Shown: in pieces, positions 1 through 6,137 of the stretch
Layout: each line of letters opens with the position of its first letter
Position numbering within the stretch: position 1 is the stretch's first letter
NCBI GenBank assembly: GCA_035535015.1
Contig: DATLQU010000061.1
Coordinates: forward strand, 1 to 26,760
Source of the DNA: Palsa-661 sp035535015
Lineage (GTDB): Bacteria; Actinomycetota; Acidimicrobiia; Acidimicrobiales; UBA8190
Reading direction: 5' to 3'
DNA: 26,760 nt
The notes under the pieces: model-generated
Databases searched by the model: none
What the model was told of the DNA's origin: nothing
The model's input: the letters and a program-made list of their open reading frames with translations, nothing else
Position numbers and translations under genes: made by a program

Positions 1-57
1 CGACCGCAGATCGAGGTGAGGGTCGAGCGGCCCCTGGAGGCAAGGCGCAGGGTGTGA
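1..57 (+). CDS. 3' end of an unidentified CDS (partial, cut by window edge)
   Basis: Frame 1 is open from the first base to a TGA at 55-57 and reads as 18 residues rich in Arg, Val and Glu (ending EARRRV). It could be the carboxy end of a gene that starts outside the window. The piece is too short to assign a family. A chance open frame in GC-rich DNA is the alternative. Confidence 0.3.
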   Translation, partial: RPQIEVRVERPLEARRRV

Positions 58-65
58 CCCTCACC
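15..65. repeat. 10-bp inverted repeat across a stop codon
   Basis: GGTGAGGGTC at 15-24 is a perfect reverse complement of GACCCTCACC at 56-65, leaving a 31-nt loop. The right arm overlaps the TGA at 55-57. It might fold as a terminator-type hairpin for the upstream partial gene, but there is no T-tract after it and the loop is long, so a chance match is possible. Confidence 0.3.
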
Positions 66-331
66 AGCCCGGCGGTCGCGAACGCCGATGCGGGCAGGCC
101 GTTCCCGGCCGCCTGGTGGTACCGCGAGCCGAGCAGCAGCTACTTCTCGGTCGCCGGCGGGTTGGGGCCCTGGTAGATCAGCGGCCCGCCGCGCTGGAAG
201 ATGTCCCACTCCGCGCCGATTAAGTCTTTCTATCCTCAAATGTTATAGCGCTGAAATCAAGGTAGAAGCGCGACGGCCTCTCTCCCGATGACCTTCTGAA
301 CCGGCACTGGCGAAGCGGGTTAACTATCGCG
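58..331. other. Non-coding stretch with an AT-rich patch before the TauE-like gene
   Basis: Apart from the short minus-strand remnant at 140-229, no credible gene is visible. Bases 221-270 are strikingly AT-rich against the roughly 70% GC surroundings. A sequence TTAACTAT at 320-327 lies just upstream of the TauE-like start and could belong to its -10 region, but no convincing -35 was found. A 67-codon frame on the plus strand is Arg/Pro-rich low-complexity translation and is not accepted as a gene. Confidence 0.4.
140..229 (-). pseudogene. Short decayed gene tail (unknown family)
   Basis: On the minus strand the frame ending at TAG (140-142) reads about 29 protein-like residues, including GAEWDIFQRGG and LIYQGPNPPATEK. 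An in-frame TAG at 230-232 closes it, and the DNA before it turns abruptly AT-rich. This looks like the C-terminal remnant of a gene whose 5' part is lost. I do not recognise the family. The call rests only on the protein-like composition and the abrupt change in base composition near 221. Confidence 0.3.
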
Positions 332-1093
332 GTGACGATGACCCCGGCCGCAATCGCGGCGGTCGCCGTGGCCGGCTTCGCGGCGGGCGCCATCAACGCC
401 ATCGTCGGCTCCGGGTCGCTCCTCACCTTCCCCACCCTGCTGGCCGTCGGCTACCAGCCGGTGGTGGCCAACGTATCCAATACCGTCGGCATCTTCGTCG
501 GCACCATCGGCAGCGTCTTCGGCTACCGGCGCGAGCTGGCTGGCCAGCGCGCCCGGATCCTCCGGCTGCTGGTCCCGGCCCTCGCCGGGGGCACCCTTGG
601 GGCGGCGCTGCTGCTGGTGCTTCCGCAGCGGGCCTTCAAGGGCATCGTGCCCGTGCTGGTCGCCTTGGCCGTCCTTCTCGTCGTCCTCCAGCCCTGGCTG
701 ACCCGGCGCCTGGGGCCGCATTTCACCGGTCCCCTCGCCCAGCGCCTTCTGCTGCCTTTCGCCGTCTTCCTCACCGCCATCTACGGCGGCTACTTCGGCG
801 CCGCCCAGGGCGTGATCCTGATGTCGTTGCTGGGTATATTCCTGGACGATCATCTCCAACGTCTCAACGCGGCCAAGAACGTGCTCGCTTTCTTGGCCAA
901 CGGCGTCTCGGCGTTGGTGTTCATCTTCGCCACCCACATCAACTGGGAGGCGGCCGTCCTCATCGCCGCCGGTTCGATCGTGGGCGGTCAGCTGGGCGGC
1001 CACCTCGGTCGCCGCATCCCCGCTCCGCTGCTGCGCGTCCTGATCATCGTGGTGGGTGTGACGGCTGCCGTGGTCTTGCTCGTGCAGATGTAG
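332..1093 (+). CDS. TauE/SafE family sulfite exporter-like membrane protein
   Basis: The 253-residue product is almost entirely hydrophobic, with about eight predicted membrane segments. It opens with a helix followed by the family-typical AGAINAIVGSGSLLTFPTLL segment, where the Gly-rich GxGSLLTFP motif is diagnostic. A second half repeats this pattern around AIYGGYFGAAQGVILMSLLG, as expected for the internally duplicated TauE/SafE (formerly UPF0721) fold. Members export sulfite, sulfoacetate or related organic anions; the substrate here is unknown. GTG at 332 and ATG at 338 are both possible starts, two codons apart. No neighbouring sulfonate-degradation gene is visible, so the role cannot be narrowed. 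Confidence 0.88.
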   Translation: MTMTPAAIAAVAVAGFAAGAINAIVGSGSLLTFPTLLAVGYQPVVANVSNTVGIFVGTIGSVFGYRRELAGQRARILRLLVPALAGGTLGAALLLVLPQRAFKGIVPVLVALAVLLVVLQPWLTRRLGPHFTGPLAQRLLLPFAVFLTAIYGGYFGAAQGVILMSLLGIFLDDHLQRLNAAKNVLAFLANGVSALVFIFATHINWEAAVLIAAGSIVGGQLGGHLGRRIPAPLLRVLIIVVGVTAAVVLLVQM

Positions 1094-1167
1094 GGCTCCC
1101 GGGGTGCGGCGGCGCCACGTCTCGGAGTCGTCGCGTACGCTCGGCCATCACTTGCCCGAGGAGGACC

Positions 1168-2058
1168 GTGCAGCTCGGCATCGTCACCCCCATCGTCAAT
1201 CTCAATCCCCGTTTCGAGGCGCCGGCCTGGGAACGTGACGGGGCCATGGAGGATGTGGTGGCGGTGGCCCGGGAAGCCGAGCGCCTGGGCTACGGCTGGG
1301 TCTCGTGTCCCGAGCACATCGCCATCCCCGAAGCGGTGGCTTCGGTACGCGGCGGTCGTTACTGGGATCCCCTGGTCACCCTCAGTTACGTGGCCGCCGC
1401 CACCAGCACCATCGGTCTGCTGTCCCACGTCCTCGTTCTCGGCTATCACCATCCCTTGGAGATCGTGAAGCGTTACGGAACGCTCGATGTGGCCAGTGGG
1501 GGACGGGTCATCTTGGGCGTGGGGGTCGGATCGCTCGAGGCCGAGTTCGAGCTGCTGGACGCCGGCTTCGCCGGGCGCGGCGAGCGGGCCGACGATGCTC
1601 TGCGGGCCGTGCGCGCCTCGTTCGGCCGGCGGAGCCCGACCTACAACGGCAGCCACTACCGTTATGCCGGCTTCTTCGTCGAGCCCAGTGGTCTTGACCG
1701 GCATCTGTCGATATGGGTGGGGGGCCGGACCCGGCGGTCGCTGCGCCGGGCGCTCGAGCTGGGCGACGGCTGGATCCCCTTCGGACTGACCCACGACGAC
1801 CTGGCCGCCATATTGGGCGACAGCCGAGTGGCGCAGGAGCTCGCCAGGCGCGCCGGTCGATTCGATATGGTGCTCGCCCCCGAACCGGTGCTCGATCCGA
1901 CGGACGACCCCGACGCCGCGGCGGCCACCGTGCGTGCGTATGAGGCCCTCGGGGCCACGGCACTCAGTCTGCGTTTCCGACACCGCTCCCGGGCGCACTA
2001 CCTGGAGCAGCTGGCGGCCATGGCCCAGGTGGCGGCGGACGTTGCTGGCCGCCGATGA
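1168..2058 (+). CDS. LLM-class F420-dependent oxidoreductase (TIGR03619-like)
   Basis: The 296-residue product has the bacterial luciferase-like TIM-barrel pattern: MQLGIVTPI start, an early ERLGYGWVSCPEHI strand, the SHVLVLGYHHPLEIVKRYGTLD segment, then GGRVILGVGVGSLEAEF and later IWVGGRTRRSLRRALELGDGW. In this subfamily the cofactor is normally F420 rather than FMN, and substrates are usually unknown. A strong ribosome site GAGGAGG lies 5 nt before the GTG start. The gene ends in TGA at 2056-2058, inside the first copy of a 31-bp repeat, so its last codons are part of the minisatellite that follows. The physiological reaction cannot be told from sequence. Confidence 0.87.
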   Translation: MQLGIVTPIVNLNPRFEAPAWERDGAMEDVVAVAREAERLGYGWVSCPEHIAIPEAVASVRGGRYWDPLVTLSYVAAATSTIGLLSHVLVLGYHHPLEIVKRYGTLDVASGGRVILGVGVGSLEAEFELLDAGFAGRGERADDALRAVRASFGRRSPTYNGSHYRYAGFFVEPSGLDRHLSIWVGGRTRRSLRRALELGDGWIPFGLTHDDLAAILGDSRVAQELARRAGRFDMVLAPEPVLDPTDDPDAAAATVRAYEALGATALSLRFRHRSRAHYLEQLAAMAQVAADVAGRR

Positions 2059-2170
2059 CCGGTGACCGATGACCGGCGACCGATGACCGATGACCGCTGG
2101 CCGCCGATGACCGGCGACCGATGACCGCTGGCCGCCGATGACCGGCGACCGATGACCGGCGACCGATGAC
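2044..2170. repeat. Heptamer-based minisatellite between LLM and DUF4031 genes
   Basis: The region is built from 7-bp variants ACCGATG, ACCGGCG, ACCGGTG and ACCGCTG. A larger 31-bp unit beginning GCTGGCCGCCGATGACCGG occurs three times (2044-2074, 2096-2126, 2127-2157), the second and third directly adjacent. The first copy covers the last codons and stop of the LLM gene; the array ends at the ATG of the DUF4031 gene. Since 7 is not a multiple of 3, TGA and ATG recur in all plus-strand frames, so nothing reads through. The pattern suggests slippage amplification of the 3' end of the LLM gene. Confidence 0.9.
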
Positions 2171-2450
2171 GGTGTACGTCGACGACTGGCGGCAGCCGGC
2201 CACCGTCGGGCCGGTCACCGCCCGATGGTCGCATCTGACGGCCGACAGCACCGAGGAGCTGCACGCCTTCGCCGAGGCCCTGGGGATGCGGCGCGCCTGG
2301 TTCCAAGGCCATCAGCATGACCCGTTGCGTGACCACTACGACATCACCGACCGGCTGCGCGACGAGGCCGTTGCCCGTGGTGCGGTGGCCGTCACCTGGC
2401 GGCAGGCGGCCCGGGACCGTCGTCTGCGGCGCTCTACGCTGGGGCCATGA
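2166..2450 (+). CDS. DUF4031 domain protein
   Basis: The 94-residue product matches the pattern I recall for DUF4031: an initial VYVDDW segment, then WSHLTADSTEELHAFAE, the WFQGHQHDPLRDHYDI block rich in His and aromatic residues, and a final RDEAVARGAVAVTWR helix. The biochemical function of the family is unknown. The ATG follows directly on the heptamer array and has no purine-rich ribosome site, so translation may depend on coupling or on a nearby start site. The stop codon overlaps the start of the RraA-family gene by 4 bp (ATGA at 2447-2450), indicating a coupled pair. Confidence 0.8.
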   Translation: MTVYVDDWRQPATVGPVTARWSHLTADSTEELHAFAEALGMRRAWFQGHQHDPLRDHYDITDRLRDEAVARGAVAVTWRQAARDRRLRRSTLGP

Positions 2451-3094
2451 CCCCGGATACCGACAATTCCCCGCACCGGGCCACGGCGGCGGCTCTCCTG
2501 GTCCTCGGCGCCGCCACCCTGGGCGAGAGCGGGGGCCGGACGATGGCCCCCCGGATCCGGGCCGTGTGGAAGGGGGCGAGGATCTCGGCTCCCGCCTACC
2601 CGGTGTGCTGCACGCCGGGGGACAACCTGGCCATCCACGTGGCCGTGACCACGGCGCCGGCCGGATCGGCATTGGTGGTCGACGTGGGCGACGAGGAGGA
2701 GTTCGGCTACTGGGGAGAGGTCCTGACCACCGGCGCCGGAGCCCGGAAACTGGCCGGCCTGATCATCGACGGCGGTGTCCGTGACGTGGCCGCGCTGGAG
2801 TCGCACGGCTTCGCCGTCTTTTCCACCACGGTGGCCCTGCGCGGCGCGGCCAAGGTGGCTCCGGGGACGGCGGGGGCGCCGGCCACCGTGGGAGGGGTGG
2901 TGGTCCACGCCGGGGACTGGGTGGTGGGAGACGGTGACGGGGTCACCGTGGTCGCCGGCGATGCCCTGGAGAAGGTGCTGAGCGCCGGTCGGGCCCGGGC
3001 CGACAAGGAAGAAGGACTGTTCCGGGCCCTGGCGGCGGGGAGCACCACCGTCGAGCTGCTCGATCTCGATCCCTCGCCGGTCGAGGTGTCCTGA
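2447..3094 (+). CDS. RraA family protein (HMG/CHA-type aldolase or RraA-like)
   Basis: The 215-residue product has the RraA/class II pyruvate aldolase signature: LGAATLGESGG near the N-terminus, a central GYWGEVLTTGAGARKLAGL segment, then IDGGVRDV, whose Arg-Asp pair contributes to the substrate and metal site in characterised aldolases of the family. Activities in the family include retro-aldol cleavage of 4-hydroxy-4-methyl-2-oxoglutarate, oxaloacetate decarboxylation, and, in E. coli, RNase E inhibition. The N-terminus is family-like from about residue 12. The ATG overlaps the DUF4031 stop (ATGA), so the two are probably co-translated. It ends 3 bp from the convergent hydroxyacid dehydrogenase gene. 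The exact substrate is not determinable. Confidence 0.85.
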   Translation: MTPDTDNSPHRATAAALLVLGAATLGESGGRTMAPRIRAVWKGARISAPAYPVCCTPGDNLAIHVAVTTAPAGSALVVDVGDEEEFGYWGEVLTTGAGARKLAGLIIDGGVRDVAALESHGFAVFSTTVALRGAAKVAPGTAGAPATVGGVVVHAGDWVVGDGDGVTVVAGDALEKVLSAGRARADKEEGLFRALAAGSTTVELLDLDPSPVEVS

Positions 3095-3097
3095 CCC

Positions 3098-4048
3098 TCA
3101 GGCGGTGACCAGATTGGCCGGGCGCTCTCCGTCGAGTACGGCGCACACCGCGCCGCAGGCCATCTGGGCCATCTTGGCCCGGGTGGACTGGGTGGCGCTG
3201 CCGATGTGGGGGAGCAGCACGGTCCGGGGGGCGTCGAGCAACCGGGGGTGGATGGCGGGCTCGGCCTCGTAGACGTCGAGACCGGCGCCGAAGATGGTGC
3301 CGGCGTGGAGGGCGGTGGCCAACGCCTGCTCGTCCACCACGGGTCCGCGCGCCGTGTTCACCAGGACGGCGTCCGGTCCCATGAGCGCCAGCTCCCGGGC
3401 CCCGATCAGGTGGCGGCTGGCCTTGTTCAACGGGACGTGGAGGCTCACGATGTCGGACTGGCCGAGGAGCGCGTCGAGCGAGGCCGTGAAGCCGGGCAGG
3501 CCGGTGTCGTGGCGGGTGTGGTGCAGGACGGTCATGGAGAATCCGGCCGCCCGCCGGGCCACGGCGGCACCGATCCGGCCGTAGCCGACGAGTCCGAGGA
3601 CCGCACCGTGGACGTCGCGTCCCAGGTACTGCCGGATGCCCCATCCCGTCCAGGCCCCGGACCGGACGTCGCGCTCGGCCTCGGAACCGAGCCGGCTGGC
3701 GGCCAGGATGAGCAGGAAGGCCAGATCGGCGGTGGTCTCGTCGAGGACGCCGGGGGTGTTGCAGACGGCGATGCCGAGGGCGCCGGCGGCGGCCACGTCG
3801 ATGTTGTCGTAGCCGACGGCCACGTTGGCCACCACCCGCAGCCGGCCCTCGGCTCCGGCGGCGAGGACGGCTTTGTCGATCCGGTCGGTCAGCAGGCAGA
3901 CCACGGCGTCGACATCGGCCACGGCGGCGATAAGTCCTTCGGTGCCGTAGGGGGTGTCGTCCCGCCGCTGGACGATCTCGTGGCCGGCGGCCACCAGGGG
4001 ATCGAGCCCGCCGTCGGGCAGGACGCGGGTGACGAGGATGCGGGCCAC
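3098..4048 (-). CDS. D-isomer-specific 2-hydroxyacid dehydrogenase (glyoxylate/hydroxypyruvate reductase type)
   Basis: The 316-residue product is a full-length NAD(P)-dependent 2-hydroxyacid dehydrogenase. The Rossmann motif GYGRIG sits at residues 155-160. Catalytic residues follow family spacing: Arg234 in NTARGPVVDE, Glu263 in DVYEAEP, and His281 in LLPHIGSAT. The N-terminal substrate domain carries the VANVAVGYDNIDVAAA segment typical of glyoxylate/hydroxypyruvate reductases. The start is GTG at 4046-4048. It lies 78 bp downstream of the cupin gene on the same strand and is probably co-transcribed with it. Opposite the cupin is an AllA-like gene whose family releases glyoxylate, which would fit a glyoxylate reductase role; that link is inference. 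Confidence 0.9.
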   Translation of the reverse strand: MARILVTRVLPDGGLDPLVAAGHEIVQRRDDTPYGTEGLIAAVADVDAVVCLLTDRIDKAVLAAGAEGRLRVVANVAVGYDNIDVAAAGALGIAVCNTPGVLDETTADLAFLLILAASRLGSEAERDVRSGAWTGWGIRQYLGRDVHGAVLGLVGYGRIGAAVARRAAGFSMTVLHHTRHDTGLPGFTASLDALLGQSDIVSLHVPLNKASRHLIGARELALMGPDAVLVNTARGPVVDEQALATALHAGTIFGAGLDVYEAEPAIHPRLLDAPRTVLLPHIGSATQSTRAKMAQMACGAVCAVLDGERPANLVTA

Positions 4049-4126
4049 GGCGCGTGGTGAACGATCGGGGTCAGCCGGCAGGCGCGGGCCGGGTGCCCGG
4101 CGTCGGCCGCACCGACAGGCCGGTCA

Positions 4127-4510
4127 TCAGTGGTTCGTGTAGTCGATCGGTCCGGCGCCCTTCACACCCACGGCGAAGCAGAAGCAGTGGATGGGGGCGT
4201 GATCGCTCACCGGACGCAGGCTGTGGACCTTGTCGGGTGGGATGTGGACAAGGTCGCCCTGGGAGATGGTCCGGTCCTCGCCCTCGATGGTCATGATCCC
4301 CCGGCCCGACATCACGTAATAGAACTCGTGGGTCGGGTGGGAGTGCGGGTCGACGAATCCGCCGCCCGCCACTTCGAACTCGTTCACCAATTCGAGGTAG
4401 CCCCCGTCGGTGATCTCCTTCATCTCGCGGGACTTGACCAACCACCAGACGGGGACCGTGCCGTTGTGCTCGATGACCGGTTCGGTGTCCTCGATGCTGC
4501 GGACGTCCAT
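4127..4510 (-). CDS. Single-domain cupin protein
   Basis: The 127-residue product is one conserved beta-barrel. The first cupin motif is clear as GGFVDPHSHPTHEFYYVMSG, giving the two His, the Glu and the final Gly expected of a metal-binding cupin. The second motif, GDLVHIPPDKVHSL, supplies the last His. An unusually good ribosome site, GAGGAGGG, lies 7 nt upstream of the ATG. The gene is divergent from the AllA-like gene, across the 16-bp palindrome, and upstream of the hydroxyacid dehydrogenase. It is too short to be the double-cupin ureidoglycine aminohydrolase AllE. The substrate is unknown; it could be an enzyme or a small-molecule sensor. Confidence 0.85.
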   Translation of the reverse strand: MDVRSIEDTEPVIEHNGTVPVWWLVKSREMKEITDGGYLELVNEFEVAGGGFVDPHSHPTHEFYYVMSGRGIMTIEGEDRTISQGDLVHIPPDKVHSLRPVSDHAPIHCFCFAVGVKGAGPIDYTNH

Positions 4511-4548
4511 GCTCGTGCCCTCCTCGCCCGGGGACCGGCCAGCCTCCG

Positions 4549-4576
4549 TAGACTGACGGCGCCGTCAGCGTAGATC
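4549..4576. promoter_or_regulatory. Perfect 16-bp palindrome in a divergent promoter (putative operator)
   Basis: CTGACGGCGCCGTCAG at 4553-4568 is perfectly self-complementary and sits between the divergent starts at 4510 (-) and 4594 (+). A TAGACT hexamer (4549-4554, +) and a TACGCT hexamer (4572-4567, -) flank or overlap its two ends and resemble divergent -10 boxes. Size and symmetry are typical of TetR-family or similar dimeric repressor sites. No regulator gene lies next to it, so the cognate protein is unknown. Confidence 0.6.
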
Positions 4577-4593
4577 AAAGGGGGGAGCAGCCC

Positions 4594-5121
4594 GTGGCCG
4601 ACATCGCCAAGAGCATCGTGGCCGAACCGCTCACCGCCGAGGCTTGGGCCTGTTACGGCTGGATCCCCGTCACCGACACCGATCCCGCCGACGGAAGCCA
4701 CCGGCTCGACTTCGAGTGGAACGACGTCCATCTCAATGTGATCTCGCATACACCCGAGGAGATCGAGCACAGCGCTGACGGCATCGTCTGCGACTGCATG
4801 TTCCGCCACGACACCCATACCCAGGCCCTGCTCACCTTGGACGTGGTCTCGTTGATCGCCGTGGCGCCCGCCGAGGTCGACTTCTCGGACCCGGCGGACC
4901 TCGAAGGGGTCCGGGCCTTTGTGCTGCACCCGCTCGACTTCTTCGTCCTTCACCGCGGGACCTGGCACTGGGGGCCCTTCCCCGTCGGTGATCGGCCCGT
5001 CCGCCTCTACAACGTCCAGGGTCTGCGGTACGCCGAGGACAACACCAAAGTCGATCTCGGGGCGCGCTCGCTGGCCCTCGAGGTGTGCGTGCCCGGCTCA
5101 ACCGTCAGTCCGGCACCGTAG
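4594..5121 (+). CDS. Ureidoglycolate lyase (AllA) family protein
   Basis: The 175-residue product matches the AllA cupin-like fold along its length: an initial PLTAEAWACYGW segment (compare PLSQEAFSAYG in E. coli AllA), then HDTHTQALLTLD, the PADLEGVRAFVL segment (compare PDLSTLRAF) and RGTWHWGPFPVG (compare RNVWHHPLFA). AllA cleaves (S)-ureidoglycolate to glyoxylate and urea in purine catabolism. Similarity to E. coli AllA is modest, no allantoin genes are nearby, and many family members have other or unknown substrates, so only the family is claimed. The GTG start is preceded by a GGGGGAG ribosome site. The 3' end overlaps the convergent ArsC-like gene by 17 bp. Confidence 0.75.
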   Translation: MADIAKSIVAEPLTAEAWACYGWIPVTDTDPADGSHRLDFEWNDVHLNVISHTPEEIEHSADGIVCDCMFRHDTHTQALLTLDVVSLIAVAPAEVDFSDPADLEGVRAFVLHPLDFFVLHRGTWHWGPFPVGDRPVRLYNVQGLRYAEDNTKVDLGARSLALEVCVPGSTVSPAP

Positions 5122-5479
5122 CGCCGTCGAACAGATCGAACAGGAGCTCCGGGGGCCGGGCCACGACGGCCCGGCCGTCTCTGACCACCACGGGACGCTG
5201 CATGAGATCGGGGTGGGCCACGAGCACGGTGATCACCGCCTGGCGGTCGGCCACGTCGCCGGGGCCGAGCCCGAGCCCGGCGAAACGGGGGTCGTCGGTC
5301 CGGACGAGCTGGGCCGGGTCCCCCTCGAGCATGTCGAGGATCCGGTCCAGGCTGGCCGCGTCGGGGGGCGTCTGCAGATAGTCGACGGCCAGATAGGCGG
5401 TGCCCCGGCTGTCGAGCAGGGAGAGAGCGGCCCGGCTCTTGGAGCAGGTGGGGTGGATATAGACGGTGACGGGGTCCAC
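5105..5479 (-). CDS. ArsC/arsenate reductase-like thioredoxin-fold protein
   Basis: The roughly 124-residue product has the ArsC-type glutaredoxin-fold pattern: HPTCSKSRAALSLLDSRG with a single reactive Cys, AVDYLQTPPDAASLDRIL, and a C-terminal block HPDLMQRPVVVRDGRAVVARPPE that places the conserved Arg and cis-Pro region. Members are arsenate reductases or ArsC-like (Spx/YffB-type) proteins. No arsenic-resistance genes are nearby, so arsenate reduction is only one possibility. GTG at 5488 is also in frame, but GTG at 5479 is preferred because AAGGTG lies 6 nt before it. The gene diverges from the YqgE gene with only about 43 bp between starts. Confidence 0.82.
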   Translation of the reverse strand: MDPVTVYIHPTCSKSRAALSLLDSRGTAYLAVDYLQTPPDAASLDRILDMLEGDPAQLVRTDDPRFAGLGLGPGDVADRQAVITVLVAHPDLMQRPVVVRDGRAVVARPPELLFDLFDGATVPD

Positions 5480-5522
5480 GGCGGTCACCTTATTGTGAGC
5501 CGGCCGCGGGCATGATCAGGGG

Positions 5523-6137
5523 GTGCCGGACGACGCGCCGCCATCGAGGGCCGAGGATGCCGAGGATGCCGACGAGCCGGACGATCTGACCGGCCGGCTG
5601 CTGGTGGCGTCACCGCGGCTGGGAGATCCCAATTTCGAGAGGACCGTCATCATCGTTCTCGACCACGGCCCCGAGGGCGCCCTCGGCGTCGTCCTCAACC
5701 GGCCCACCGGTCTGCCCGTCGACGAGATCCTCGACCCCTGGCGCGAGCACGCCCTGGCCGCGCCCCCCGGAGTCGTCTTCCGCGGCGGGCCCGTCTCGCC
5801 CGACGCCGTGATCGGTCTGGCCCGGACCGAGGCCGACGAGATCGACGAGTCCCGGTGGCGGATCGTGCTCGACGGGGTGGGCACGGTGGATCTGGCCGTG
5901 GCTCCCGACGAACAACCGGTGGTGGTCTGCGCGGTGCGGATGTTCGCCGGCTACGCCGGCTGGTCACCCGATCAACTGGAGGAGGAGCTGGCCGAAGGGG
6001 CGTGGATCGTCATCGATGCGGTGATCGACGACGTCTTCAGCCCCGAGGCCGACGCCCTCTGGCACGACGTGCTGCAACGACAGGGGGGCAAGCTGGCGTG
6101 GCTCGCCTCCTACCCCCCGCACCCGTCGGTCAATTGA
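5523..6137 (+). CDS. YqgE/AlgH family protein
   Basis: The 204-residue product is a full-length YqgE/AlgH protein. After an acidic, Ala/Asp-rich leader of about 20 residues come the diagnostic LTGRLLVASPRLGDPNFERTV block, HGPEGALGVVLNRPTG, then FRGGPVSPDAVIGLAR, the MFAGYAGWSPDQLEEELAEGAW block and a final WHDVLQRQGGKLAWLASYP. AlgH was named from an alginate regulation phenotype in Pseudomonas, but the molecular function of the family is not established. Start is GTG at 5523 directly after a run of G residues. The 3' end overlaps the convergent hydrolase gene by 8 bp. Confidence 0.9.
   Translation: MPDDAPPSRAEDAEDADEPDDLTGRLLVASPRLGDPNFERTVIIVLDHGPEGALGVVLNRPTGLPVDEILDPWREHALAAPPGVVFRGGPVSPDAVIGLARTEADEIDESRWRIVLDGVGTVDLAVAPDEQPVVVCAVRMFAGYAGWSPDQLEEELAEGAWIVIDAVIDDVFSPEADALWHDVLQRQGGKLAWLASYPPHPSVN

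Noticed and set aside
88..291. 67-codon plus-strand frame in the left non-coding region
   Set aside because: Arg/Pro/Ser-rich composition without motifs and no ribosome site; it is treated as chance.
2044..2170. CRISPR-like repeat array
   Set aside because: Units are short and contiguous with no unique spacers, and no cas gene is present. It is a minisatellite.
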